Source of the DNA: a bacterium
Lineage (GTDB): Bacteria; Zhuqueibacterota; QNDG01; JAFGCO01
Length of the DNA: 64,000 bases
Direction: 5' to 3'
Assembly (NCBI GenBank): GCA_016932575.1
Contig: JAFGCO010000002.1
Span: 62,001 to 126,000, forward strand
Shown piece after piece: positions 27,278 to 36,113 of this stretch; position 1 is the stretch's first letter, and the number at the start of each line of letters is the position of its first letter. Under the pieces are notes generated by a model. The model searched no databases, was not told the DNA's origin, and saw nothing but the letters and a program-made list of their open reading frames with translations. Made by a program: the position numbers and the translations under genes.

Positions 27278-27835
27278 TTATTCAGCGTTCTGAACAGGCA
27301 CCAAAATTTCAATTTGTCCGATCCAATTGCCGGATTCATTTCGTGTCGGCATGGACAGATATATCTCCTGAAGGGGCCCTGCTTCCCTGTAACCATTTTT
27401 CGAAATCCAGCTGAAAATTTGTCCGATGGCCGACTGCAAGCCTTCATCATAAGCCCCTTCATAGATAAGCGAAGCAAGCGATGTATACGGATATTTTTTC
27501 AGTATCAATGGAGCAGCGACACTGTCCACATCGGTAACTGCGACACCGATTTCCCATCTAAGAGAATCTTCCTGGGCATTGGCAGGACCATTATAATAAA
27601 TTCCGGATGGATAATCCGAAAGCATGATTCCCTGAACACCAGCTGCCTGATAAAGTGCACCAAATGCCTGTTCATGTTGTTCATAGCTGCCCCTCATTTC
27701 AATAGCGGCATATGAATACGGTACAATAGTTTTTAACTGAACCATTTCCCCGGTTTGTGTCGTATCCGCATCCTGTGCATACATCCCTATGGTTGCTAAC
27801 AACATCGGCATGATTACCAGCATCCTCTTTCCCAT
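27278..27835 (-). CDS. Secreted GyrI/AraC-effector-binding-like small-molecule-binding protein
   Basis: 185 residues. A signal peptide ends at MYAQ (residue 21), followed by a domain of about 150 residues like GyrI_like/AraC effector-binding (PF06445). Typical features are VQLKTIVPYSYAAIEMRGSYEQHEQAFGALYQ at the start, a SGIYYNGP strand in the middle, YTSLASLIYEGAYDEGLQSAIGQIFSWISKNGY, then EIYLSMPTR...GQIEILVPV at the end. These domains bind hydrophobic small molecules; cytoplasmic ones sit in regulators, and here the domain is exported. It is the last gene of the operon, 74 bp after the LolA-like gene, so it may bind the exporter's substrate. Confidence is good for the fold and low for the role. 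Confidence 0.75.
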   Translation of the reverse strand: MGKRMLVIMPMLLATIGMYAQDADTTQTGEMVQLKTIVPYSYAAIEMRGSYEQHEQAFGALYQAAGVQGIMLSDYPSGIYYNGPANAQEDSLRWEIGVAVTDVDSVAAPLILKKYPYTSLASLIYEGAYDEGLQSAIGQIFSWISKNGYREAGPLQEIYLSMPTRNESGNWIGQIEILVPVQNAE

Positions 27836-27909
27836 TTTTCCTCCTTTTCGTGATTTTACATAACGCTGTTCAATGACTTCCTGAACTTTTCTTAAAAGAA
27901 AGGGATTGT

Positions 27910-28695
27910 TTATTCTCTCTCCAGATACCGTATTGTAAAATAGTCATCCTTAATATCTGGATTGAACAGTATTTTCTCATTAATAAGCTCTGATCTCCGA
28001 CCATTTTGAAGGTTCTTCATTTCAAGGTGTACGGCACGAAATCGGTGAAGTTGCGTATCAAGCTCTTTTATTTCGTGAATAAACAGTTCTTTCTGCAATT
28101 CATCGTCAATGTCATAATAAACCGCCTTGCGTATCACAAAATCCGATTTGCCGATGAATGTGATCCGTTTTGAAAAACCGTTTTCATCTGCGATTTCCTC
28201 ATCATTCGGAATCCACTCAATTTGATAACAGAAGACTCCGTTCACCTCTTCATCATCCAACAATTTAAACTTGAAATCGTCTAGCGTGGGTGGCGTCATG
28301 TCTGCATATGAAAATTCAGATCCCATAAAGTTTTTTGCTTTGTCACTGCTGACGATGCGGCGGGTTTTTCTAAGGGCCGGCATATAAAGCCAGATATCAT
28401 CATCCCCTTCTTTATAGTCAAATGTCATCAGACCCGTACCTTTCACATCTGCAGGCTCAAGAAACCGGATTAATCGTTTTTCTGTATTTCCATTATCGCT
28501 CAGTTTGGAGATTTGAGCGATTTTTCGTACACGGACATTGCCTTTGTCATCATAAATTTTCATGGTCGCCACGGCTTCGAGTCCCTTCACCCGAACAGCA
28601 TCCTGTGCCCGGTCTGCAATTTGCAAAGCAGTAAGATTTTGAGAAAATAAATAGAACGGGAATAACAAAAACGTAAGATGAATAACAGCTTTCAT
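27910..28695 (-). CDS. LolA-like outer-membrane lipoprotein-sorting family protein
   Basis: 261 residues with a signal peptide ending near LFSQ. The mature part begins with an amphipathic helix (LTALQIADRAQDAVRVKG) and continues with strands matching the outer-membrane lipoprotein-sorting family: ATMKIYDDKGNVRVR, IRFLEPADVKGTGLMTFDY, DDIWLYMPALRKTRRIVSS, GSEFSYADMTPP, and FIGKSDFVIRKAVYYD. It is the full-length paralogue of the truncated gene at 2-622. It sits 34 bp downstream of the RND transporter, starting with AAGGAG before the ATG. It probably accepts a lipid-type substrate from the transporter in the periplasm and passes it to the outer-membrane barrel. The substrate is unknown. Confidence 0.85.
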   Translation of the reverse strand: MKAVIHLTFLLFPFYLFSQNLTALQIADRAQDAVRVKGLEAVATMKIYDDKGNVRVRKIAQISKLSDNGNTEKRLIRFLEPADVKGTGLMTFDYKEGDDDIWLYMPALRKTRRIVSSDKAKNFMGSEFSYADMTPPTLDDFKFKLLDDEEVNGVFCYQIEWIPNDEEIADENGFSKRITFIGKSDFVIRKAVYYDIDDELQKELFIHEIKELDTQLHRFRAVHLEMKNLQNGRRSELINEKILFNPDIKDDYFTIRYLERE

Positions 28696-28729
28696 TAAAA
28701 ACTCCTTTCATATTTAAGCAGATTTATCC

Positions 28730-31006
28730 TCATTTCACTGTCGGTTCAAGAAACTTCGGTTTTATTACAAGACATAACGCTGGAATCAATACAAGTGCAC
28801 CGATTAAACATGCAAGAATAGAAACAACGACCAGGAATCCAAAGAAACGTACAGGCAAAAATGATGAAATCAATAATACAGAAAAACCGACAATCACAGA
28901 AAATGCATTAAAAATAATACCTCGACCAGTGGTTAAAAGGGTCTTATGCACCGCTTCAGCATATGCAAGACCAGATCGGTATTCTTCTCGATAGCGCCAG
29001 AGAAAATGAATGGTATAGTCGATCCCAACACCAATCATAATCGAACTAAGTAACGCAGTAGCGATGTTTAATTCAATTTGGAAAAGACCCATAAGCCCAA
29101 ATAAAAGAAGCATTGATAGTGCAAGAGGAATTACGGAAACAAAACCGGCAGTCACAGAACGAAATAAAAGCATTAACAAAACTGACACCAGCATCATCGC
29201 AAGAAAAAGTGAAACAATCTGCCCATTCACAACAGCATGAGCCAAATCCGAAAGCACAACCCCGAAACCGCCTATCAGCAATACATCCCTGTCTCCCTTG
29301 AGAATCTCCTGCATGCGATCGACCACCTGATTAAGAACAATCGTGCTTGTTTTATTAATGCGGGCAGTAACCACCGCATGTTTATACGGAAAATCAACCA
29401 TCTTTTCAAAGTCTCCCGGGTCTCCGCTCATTGAATAAAGTTCAAAATACTGGGCAACCGCATTCCGATTGTCTGGAATTTTATCAAAATTCGCTTCATT
29501 GGAATCATGCAATGCCCGACTCATCTGCCGAACTACCCGGGCAACAGAAACTGTGTTGCCCACCTCATTCATGGATTCCAATCGTTTCTCCATACGATCG
29601 ATTTTATGTAAAAGGACTGGATCCTTAATATCTCCTTCATACACAATTGAAATATTTTGTGAGCCACCCAGATGTGTATCGATTAAATTCGTAGAGACCA
29701 CAACAGGATCATCCTTTTCATAGTAACTGGAGGGATTCGTATCCACAACCACTCGAAAAATGCCCATTCCTGCAACAACGGCAAGAATCATGGCAAAAAT
29801 TAAAATACTTTTTGGATGTTTTGAAACCACATCCCCAAAAAACCAGAGAAGACGTTCCAGTAAGGGTTTATTTTTGTGACCCTCGTCCATGGTAATGAAT
29901 ACGGGCCGTGACCGGGGCATCATGGAGAGTACAGCAGGAATAAAAAACAGGCTGGCTGCCAGTGCAAAAACAATTCCCATGGCTGCAAGCACGCCCAGTT
30001 GTTTTGCAGGCACAAGAATATGACTACCGAGGCAGAGTATGCCTGCCATAGTAGTCAGACCGGTTAAAAGAACCGGACGGCTGAGACTCTGAAACAAAAG
30101 CTTTGCGATATTTTTTCTTGAATATTTATTCTGCGGAAGATTATATTCCTGGTATTTTGCGATAAGATGAATACCGTAATCATTGGCAACCGCAACCAGA
30201 AAAATAGGCAAAATAATGGTAATGATATGGATTTTCCATCCGAAAACCGGAATAAATCCCATGGCAAAAAGAATTGACATAATCACAACCAGAAACGGCA
30301 GAATGACCCCCCTGATTCTGCGAAAACATACGTAAAGAAAAACAAGCATAATCAGAATTGCCGCAGGCATGAGTCGTTTTAAATCCTGTTTAATCTTCAC
30401 TCCCATTTGTACACGGCTGTAAGGAAGACCGCCAATGAGTATGTTTTCAGGACCTTCGATTTCATCGATAATCGACTGAACAGCGGGGACAACTTCCTGA
30501 TCACTGACATCATCCTTCAGCATGGCAATAACCGAAGTAACCGTAAAATCTTTTGAGACGACATTACCATAAACAATGTCATTGAGACGGATTTCTTGCC
30601 GTAATAATTCTTTTTCTTTATTATTTTTCGGAATCCTTTTCACAGCCGGGTCCACAATCATGGCGCCACTTTCACCTTTAATTGATTTTAAATCAAAGAG
30701 CGACATTACTTTATCCACACCCTCGACGCGATTGACTTTTTTTGCGATCTTGCGGACCTTCCTCAAAGTCCCCGGATTCAGTATATCATCGGTCTGCACC
30801 AATACCATCAGCATTTCCGTTCCACCAAACAATTCATCGATTTTATCTGTATTCAGCCGGGATGTCATATTCGCAGGAAGCTGACTTTTCATATCGGTAT
30901 CAATTTCTGTTCTGGGAATTTGGATGCTAAGCACAATAGTGATAAGTACAAATCCAACAATAATCGGCCATCGGTAAAGAATAATCTTATCAGACAAATT
31001 TTTCAA
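28730..31006 (-). CDS. RND superfamily (MMPL/SecDF-like fold) exporter
   Basis: About 758 residues. I chose the TTG at 31006 because AAGGAG sits five bases upstream; an in-frame TTG at 31024 would place that site inside the gene. The layout is TM1 (about 12-32), a periplasmic loop to about 200, five TMs with VAVANDYGIHLIAKYQEY, a cytoplasmic link, TM7 near 405, a second loop to about 585, and five TMs with GVGIDYTIHFLWRYREE. The conserved Asp-x-x-x-His positions in both halves fit the proton-relay motif of this class. It matches the hydrophobe/lipid exporter group rather than tripartite drug pumps, since no membrane-fusion protein is present. It lies downstream of tetR in one operon. Confidence 0.9.
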   Translation of the reverse strand: MKNLSDKIILYRWPIIVGFVLITIVLSIQIPRTEIDTDMKSQLPANMTSRLNTDKIDELFGGTEMLMVLVQTDDILNPGTLRKVRKIAKKVNRVEGVDKVMSLFDLKSIKGESGAMIVDPAVKRIPKNNKEKELLRQEIRLNDIVYGNVVSKDFTVTSVIAMLKDDVSDQEVVPAVQSIIDEIEGPENILIGGLPYSRVQMGVKIKQDLKRLMPAAILIMLVFLYVCFRRIRGVILPFLVVIMSILFAMGFIPVFGWKIHIITIILPIFLVAVANDYGIHLIAKYQEYNLPQNKYSRKNIAKLLFQSLSRPVLLTGLTTMAGILCLGSHILVPAKQLGVLAAMGIVFALAASLFFIPAVLSMMPRSRPVFITMDEGHKNKPLLERLLWFFGDVVSKHPKSILIFAMILAVVAGMGIFRVVVDTNPSSYYEKDDPVVVSTNLIDTHLGGSQNISIVYEGDIKDPVLLHKIDRMEKRLESMNEVGNTVSVARVVRQMSRALHDSNEANFDKIPDNRNAVAQYFELYSMSGDPGDFEKMVDFPYKHAVVTARINKTSTIVLNQVVDRMQEILKGDRDVLLIGGFGVVLSDLAHAVVNGQIVSLFLAMMLVSVLLMLLFRSVTAGFVSVIPLALSMLLLFGLMGLFQIELNIATALLSSIMIGVGIDYTIHFLWRYREEYRSGLAYAEAVHKTLLTTGRGIIFNAFSVIVGFSVLLISSFLPVRFFGFLVVVSILACLIGALVLIPALCLVIKPKFLEPTVK

Positions 31007-31043
31007 ATTGATCTCCTTTTTCAATCAATCCTGTGTTAATTAA

Positions 31044-31664
31044 CTAAATCGCTATCGACTTGATACCTGAAACACCTTCTAAAAACAAGGAACATATGGT
31101 TTCTGTGTATCGCTGATAATAGGATTCATCTGGCTCAATCTGAAAAAGATGCTGTATCACAGGACGCAGCCTGAATTGAGTCAGAATTGCACTGATCAAT
31201 GATGGCCCGACAATTGAAAACAACTGGCGATCTTCCGGATCGATCCCAAATCGAATCATCATTCCACTCATTTTTTGTATCAGTTCACCAATCCGTTTTG
31301 CCTTAATCTCTGAAACTTCAGGGACATCCAGAGGTAGTTCATTATACACCATCAGAAACAATTCTGTGTTGTCACGAATGAATTGTATCAATTTTTGAAC
31401 CAATTGCCGAAAACATGTTTCTGGAGTCAGTGCGGCATTATTAATATCATCAAAAATCGGCAGATATCGATCAAAAAAATACTCAAATATTTCTTTTAAA
31501 ATACCCACCTTGCCATTAAAATAGTAAGAAATCATTGCCAAATTCACATTGGCTTCATTTGCGATCTCACGAACACCCACACCTGTGTATCCCTTTTTTG
31601 AAAACAGGGCGATAGAAACGTCCAGAATTCGCTGCCGCGCATTCTGCTTTTCAACCTCAGCCAT
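31044..31664 (-). CDS. TetR/AcrR-family transcriptional regulator of the RND operon
   Basis: 206 residues. The N-terminal DNA-binding domain has the TetR signature: RQRILDVSIALFSKKGYTGVGVREIANEANVNLAMISYYFNGK, with the recognition helix at about 36-48. The C-terminal ligand-binding domain is all-helical and diverged, as usual for the family. It lies between the barrel gene and the RND gene, 9 bp after the former and 37 bp before the latter, with AGGGAG upstream of its ATG. An inverted repeat at 33000-33011 immediately after the operon's -10 box is the likely operator, so it probably represses its own operon until a ligand, perhaps the export substrate, is present. Autoregulation is inferred. 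Confidence 0.9.
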   Translation of the reverse strand: MAEVEKQNARQRILDVSIALFSKKGYTGVGVREIANEANVNLAMISYYFNGKVGILKEIFEYFFDRYLPIFDDINNAALTPETCFRQLVQKLIQFIRDNTELFLMVYNELPLDVPEVSEIKAKRIGELIQKMSGMMIRFGIDPEDRQLFSIVGPSLISAILTQFRLRPVIQHLFQIEPDESYYQRYTETICSLFLEGVSGIKSIAI

Positions 31665-31673
31665 AAAAACTCC

Positions 31674-32981
31674 CTAAAAGGATGCCTTGAATTCAATAAA
31701 TCCTGAATTGAGGGCACGATCTATTGATCCAAACAATGTATTATCGTCTCCGATATAGATATCTCCCCCTGCCACAAGGATCAATTCATCAGCCAATTGA
31801 TAGGTTATCTTCGGACGAATGTATGCTTCTTTGGTTGTATAATTCACCAGCCCTAACGCTTCAACGGTTAATGTCTCATGAAAGAATGTGTATGCAGGCC
31901 GGAATGAAAAACCATGACTGAATTCATGCTGCTGCATGGAAATCATTCGGTTTTTCAGGTAAATTTCATCTGTAACTCTTCCACGGACATAATCCTCGAA
32001 ATCCAGAACATACCGTCCGATATACTGCAAAATGAGACTGAAATTCCCCCATGCATGATCTCCACCAATGACATACTGCAAATCGGGATTTGGGACATGC
32101 ATATTTTTGGAATAATCTTTTACAGGATCACGATAGGCCAGCTCACTCCTCAATCCGAAACCGCTTAAAACAGTTGAGAAATCCATTCCAAAAACTTGCA
32201 TTTGATAGGGAAGCGGCATAACAGTGATCAGATAATTCCCTTCTGCATCCAGTACAGCCTTTGCATCAATACCCGGCAATGGCATGAATCCGCGCATATA
32301 TGAAACGGATGAACCAAAGGATGAAAAATCGATATCTATTTTCGAAGCAAATGTGCTGTTATCAAATTCGGGTTTAAGCGTCATTGCATCAGACAATTGA
32401 ACCTGATCGGGCAGCTCAAATAGATGGATCGGAAGCACCGAAGCTGCATATTGCGGCACCCAGATTAATTCAATACGAAACGGAGTTATGTTAAAAAAAG
32501 AACGGATGAGAAAATTACTTAAACGACGGTCATCGTCATCCGCAGAGCGGATCAACATGTTTTGGGGAGTTAAATTATTGGTCGGATTATATCCATCTGC
32601 ACGTCCCCAGACAACAATCTGTTCTCCGACGCGTATATCAAATGGCCCCGGATAAAGATTGATGTATGCTTCTCTCAAAATGATTTCCTGAATTGGTTTG
32701 TTAAATTCATAACCCTTCCGCATTCGAATCTCTGCAAAACCATTTCCCCATTCCCCTTTCCGCGCACGCAACTTCAATCCCAATTCCCCGTATCCTGCTT
32801 TGCTTTCATAATCATCATTGTTAATTTGAAAACCGCCAAAATACACACCGCGAACAAATCCATTCAGTTCATATTTAGATGCAGTGACAGAATCTGCCCG
32901 ACTCTCAACAGCCGAATCAAACAGCCCCTGTGCGTTGATAACGAATGACAAAAGAAGAAACAGCATACAATTCCGTTTCAT
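31674..32981 (-). CDS. Outer-membrane beta-barrel protein, DUF1302-like
   Basis: 435 residues from the ATG at 32981, which follows GGAGG with correct spacing; a TTG 12 bases further upstream would overlap that site. The signal peptide ends near INAQG. Strands alternate through the protein, and the last strand ends FIEFKASF with a terminal Phe. VGEQIVVWGRADGYNPTNNLTPQNM at about 120-145, then FFNITPFRIELIWVPQ, is the DUF1302-like block. It is the first gene of the minus-strand RND operon. By position and family it is the outer-membrane partner of the RND and LolA-like proteins, parallel to 619-1794. Confidence 0.75.
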   Translation of the reverse strand: MKRNCMLFLLLSFVINAQGLFDSAVESRADSVTASKYELNGFVRGVYFGGFQINNDDYESKAGYGELGLKLRARKGEWGNGFAEIRMRKGYEFNKPIQEIILREAYINLYPGPFDIRVGEQIVVWGRADGYNPTNNLTPQNMLIRSADDDDRRLSNFLIRSFFNITPFRIELIWVPQYAASVLPIHLFELPDQVQLSDAMTLKPEFDNSTFASKIDIDFSSFGSSVSYMRGFMPLPGIDAKAVLDAEGNYLITVMPLPYQMQVFGMDFSTVLSGFGLRSELAYRDPVKDYSKNMHVPNPDLQYVIGGDHAWGNFSLILQYIGRYVLDFEDYVRGRVTDEIYLKNRMISMQQHEFSHGFSFRPAYTFFHETLTVEALGLVNYTTKEAYIRPKITYQLADELILVAGGDIYIGDDNTLFGSIDRALNSGFIEFKASF

Positions 32982-32999
32982 AAAAACCTCCAATTATTC

Positions 33000-33011
33000 A
33001 AACGTTCGTTT
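33000..33011. promoter_or_regulatory. Putative TetR operator
   Basis: AAACGTTCGTTT has exact inverted arms AAACG/CGTTT around TT. It directly abuts the -10 box of the minus-strand promoter at 33012-33040, the usual place for repression by a TetR-family protein, and such a protein is encoded in the operon. Confidence 0.6.
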
Positions 33012-33040
33012 AATATAATGGAACAGCATTTAAATGTCAA
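33012..33040 (-). promoter_or_regulatory. Sigma-70-type promoter of the TetR-RND operon
   Basis: On the minus strand TTGACA (33040-33035), a 17-bp spacer and TATATT (33017-33012) give a near-perfect consensus, 31 bp upstream of the barrel gene start. Confidence 0.8.
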
Positions 33041-33188
33041 GTATTATTATGCTTTTTGGTATGAATATTCTGTAAATGAATGAATGATTGGAATGAATCG
33101 AAGTCTATCATATGCTCTCATTATTTTTTAAGTGAAATTGAATTATAGTTATTGTATATTGAAAAAACATATAAATTTGGAGCGTTCG

Positions 33189-35066
33189 ATGCTTAAACCT
33201 GTTTCAAAAGAAAATATATATGATTTGATATCGCGATCCCTGCCTTTTCTGATGGGTATCTTTGCCTTGATACTCTACGAATTTACAAATACTTCAGGTC
33301 TTTACTGGACCCATATCAATTCAATCCATAATCCCGGTATATTGAATTGGCACCTGACTGAAATACTATTTGAAAAAGTTTATCTGCTCTCAAAAATCAT
33401 CATACCGGATCATCCCATGTATTTTTATCAAATCATCATGTCATGTATTGCTGCACTCACTTGTGCAGGAGCAACCACATTATCGATACAGAATTCCAGG
33501 AATGATGTTCAATATCCGAGAGATCTGATTATTCCAGTTGTCATCGCACTTTTTTTTACAATAAGTCCCTTTTTCTGGCTAATTGCCAATCAGGGCCATT
33601 TTCTGCTATTCGGTGCCTGCCTGATCATTTGGTCTCTTGTATTATGGAACCGATTCTTTCTTTTAGACCACTCCCGGTGGAATGCATATTTCGGATCCGT
33701 TATATTTGGCGTATGCATAGGGCTATATCCCCCGATTGCTGTTATGATAACTATGCCGATTACCCTTGGATTATTGAAAAAATTAAGATACTCCTCCTCA
33801 TTCAATATTGATTTAAAATTAATCATATCGATTATTTTTTATTTATTAATTGGATTCGTCGGAGCCTTTTTAGTGACAGTATCAGATCTGGGATATTCCG
33901 GACTCTCAAGTTTTTCATGGTCGGTCTCTGAAACATCTTTATGCTCGAGTCCACTGATTATACATTCCGGAATACAACAGCTATCAAGGCTCATTCGTGA
34001 AAATATTGGCATTCCGGGATTGATTCTGGTCATTGTTTTTCTTTTCATTCGATATAAAAAACGGGAATTTTCTGTTTCGACTCCCGGTTTTGTCACAGCC
34101 ATTGCACTGTTATATATGTTAGCATTGAGGTTTTCACTTGGCACAACAGCTTATCTTCCTGAAAATCACAATTTGCTTTTTATAGCGGTTTTATTTCTCA
34201 TGATTCCAATCTATACATCATCACTTCGTTTTATCATGCATCGACTTCCCCATTCTCTCACCTGGATATGCCTTGTAGTCCCATTGGTCTTTCTCATCGT
34301 ATTTTTACCGAAGTACAATCTTTCGAACGATACCACTTATACAGTTTTTGATAAAATCACACGTAATACCTTTTCATCCGATGATGGAACATATCCCTCT
34401 TTGCTTCATTATAACGGAACCGAATGGGATTCGATTCAGGAATCAACCGTAATTCAATGGTATGATCAATGCATGAAGCATCTTACGCCCCAGCATTTTT
34501 CCATGGAAACACTCAATCCGGTTTCAAAAAACCATCTTGCAAGAATGTGGGGAACATTGGGAGAGCTTTGTCTTACAAAATCAAAAAAGCCGATTAATAA
34601 TAAAATAAAACTTCCGTGGCAAAATATGGCTTTACGTTCTTTTATTTATGCGTATGAACTGGATCATCATTCATGGAAAGCATCACTCTATACAGATCGA
34701 ATTGCCAGCATTGCCGGAAAAATGGGCAATTATATTCATTTGGTGAATTATTCTATTAAAACCATTCAATTAAATCCATATCATTTTGATGCAAATCAGA
34801 GGCTTTATCAAATAAACCGTCATATGGGCAACCAGCATAAATCTCTTAATTACTTAAGACGCATGATGAAATCCAGACCGGACAGTCTGGAAATAAGAAT
34901 AGAACTTGTTCGATGCTATTTGGATTACAATTTTCCCCATCATGCACGTTTGAATTATGACATTACACGAAAAGAGGGTCTCATACCATTACCGGAATTG
35001 GAAATACAGCTTCCACCTTCAAGAAAAACACGATGGATCCCCAGGAATCCCTTGATCATACATTGA
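33189..35066 (+). CDS. Polytopic membrane protein with TPR-like tail, possibly GT-C/DUF2723-like
   Basis: About 625 residues from the ATG at 33189, six bases after GGAG; an in-frame GTG at 33132 lacks a site. The first 380 residues contain roughly nine to eleven TM helices (from LPFLMGIFALILY to TWICLVVPLVFLIVFL). A soluble C-terminal region of about 230 residues contains helical pairs resembling TPRs (ALRSFIYAYELDHHSWKASLY, SIKTIQLNPYHFDANQRLYQI, SLNYLRRMMKSRPDSLEIRIELVRCYLD). The topology resembles the DUF2723/protein-mannosyltransferase-like group found in FCB bacteria, but I see no firm signature and no conserved acidic pair in the first loop. Function is therefore open. It is transcribed away from the TetR operon and lies 80 bp before the sigma factor gene. 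Confidence 0.55.
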   Translation: MLKPVSKENIYDLISRSLPFLMGIFALILYEFTNTSGLYWTHINSIHNPGILNWHLTEILFEKVYLLSKIIIPDHPMYFYQIIMSCIAALTCAGATTLSIQNSRNDVQYPRDLIIPVVIALFFTISPFFWLIANQGHFLLFGACLIIWSLVLWNRFFLLDHSRWNAYFGSVIFGVCIGLYPPIAVMITMPITLGLLKKLRYSSSFNIDLKLIISIIFYLLIGFVGAFLVTVSDLGYSGLSSFSWSVSETSLCSSPLIIHSGIQQLSRLIRENIGIPGLILVIVFLFIRYKKREFSVSTPGFVTAIALLYMLALRFSLGTTAYLPENHNLLFIAVLFLMIPIYTSSLRFIMHRLPHSLTWICLVVPLVFLIVFLPKYNLSNDTTYTVFDKITRNTFSSDDGTYPSLLHYNGTEWDSIQESTVIQWYDQCMKHLTPQHFSMETLNPVSKNHLARMWGTLGELCLTKSKKPINNKIKLPWQNMALRSFIYAYELDHHSWKASLYTDRIASIAGKMGNYIHLVNYSIKTIQLNPYHFDANQRLYQINRHMGNQHKSLNYLRRMMKSRPDSLEIRIELVRCYLDYNFPHHARLNYDITRKEGLIPLPELEIQLPPSRKTRWIPRNPLIIH

Positions 35067-35146
35067 TTTTCATTGATACAAATTGAAATAATTAAGGAAT
35101 ATAATGTGCATATTTGTTGTCTAATAACCAAACACATGGAGTATAA

Positions 35147-35728
35147 ATGTTGACTGATGCCCAACTGATTCAGGCATCCATTGATGGAGATGACGCCGCT
35201 TTTAAAATGATTGTTAAAAAATATGAATCAAGGATTGCTGCCACGATTATTGGCATGCTTGGTCCGGGTCAGGATGCGGAAGATGCGGGACAGCAAACGT
35301 TTATTCGATTTTATGAAAGCATGCGTCAATTTAAAGGAAAATCTTCCGTGAGTACTTATTTAACACGAATTGCCATAAATTTATCATTAAATATTCTAAA
35401 GCGCCGAAAACGACAGAGAGAACGATTTCTTCATCCGGTTTTTGGAGAAAAAGAAATTGTCGCCTCAAATGCAAATGAATATGATGATCAGAAGGAAATC
35501 ATACACCAGGCCATTCAGCAATTGAGTCCCGAATTTCGATCTGTCATTGTACTGCGCTTTTTAAAAGAACATTCTATCAAAGAGATTTCTGAAATTCTGG
35601 GTATTCCCCAGGGAACGGTTTTATCCAGACTGGCCCGTGGACAAAAAAAGCTAAGAACGCTTTTAGACCCCTTATTGGGAGAAAATGATGTCAGACAAGA
35701 TGTACAATCTGTTGCTCAAATCATTTGA
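35147..35728 (+). CDS. ECF-type RNA polymerase sigma factor (RpoE-like)
   Basis: 193 residues. Region 2 spans about 10-90, with DAEDAGQQTFIRFYESMRQFKG and YLTRIAINLSLNILKRRKR, the core-binding and -10 recognition helices. Region 4 spans about 125-178 (LSPEFRSVIVLRFLKEHSIKEISEILGIPQGTVLSRLARGQKKL), a helix-turn-helix for the -35 element. The length is normal for ECF factors. The gene overlaps the following anti-sigma-like gene by 44 bases, so the two are translated together. ECF/anti-sigma pairs respond to envelope signals, and the third gene of the unit encodes a Spy-like periplasmic protein, which fits an envelope-stress regulon. Start ATG after ATGGAG. Confidence 0.9.
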   Translation: MLTDAQLIQASIDGDDAAFKMIVKKYESRIAATIIGMLGPGQDAEDAGQQTFIRFYESMRQFKGKSSVSTYLTRIAINLSLNILKRRKRQRERFLHPVFGEKEIVASNANEYDDQKEIIHQAIQQLSPEFRSVIVLRFLKEHSIKEISEILGIPQGTVLSRLARGQKKLRTLLDPLLGENDVRQDVQSVAQII

Positions 35729-36110
35729 TACCGACTTATCAGACGATGAGCAAATTAAATTGGAAACTGCCCTTAAACAATCGGCAGAATTGCGATTTGA
35801 AAAAGATCGTCTTTTAAAAATCCGTCATGCATTGCGCCATGTACTCTATACTCGTTTTCAACCGTTTTTTGCCGATCGTGTGATAGCGAGAATCCAATCG
35901 GTTAAAACCAGTAACAGTATTGATCTCTTTTTCGAATCACTGAAAACAGCGTTTCGTACGCTGGTAATTCCTGTCGCCCTGCTTATCATTGGTTTTATGT
36001 CGTATAACGCCATTCACCGCAATCAATCATTTTTATCTTCATTGTTTCCCCAGGAGGAAGCATCATTGGAGCAGGCTCTGGATCCTGCATGGACATTTTT
36101 TCAGGAGTAA
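35685..36110 (+). CDS. Putative anti-sigma factor, single-pass membrane protein
   Basis: 141 residues that begin inside the 3' end of the sigma gene. The first 65 residues form an acidic helical cytoplasmic domain (LKSFDTDLSDDEQIKLETALKQSAELRFEKDRLL), typical of the zinc-free anti-sigma domain that sequesters an ECF factor. A TM helix (LVIPVALLIIGFMSYNAI) lies at about 93-110, with a short periplasmic tail ending in acidic residues. I see no HxxxCxxC zinc motif. Identity as an anti-sigma factor rests on position, overlap, size and topology rather than on a strong motif. Confidence 0.7.
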   Translation: MMSDKMYNLLLKSFDTDLSDDEQIKLETALKQSAELRFEKDRLLKIRHALRHVLYTRFQPFFADRVIARIQSVKTSNSIDLFFESLKTAFRTLVIPVALLIIGFMSYNAIHRNQSFLSSLFPQEEASLEQALDPAWTFFQE

Positions 36111-36113
36111 ATC

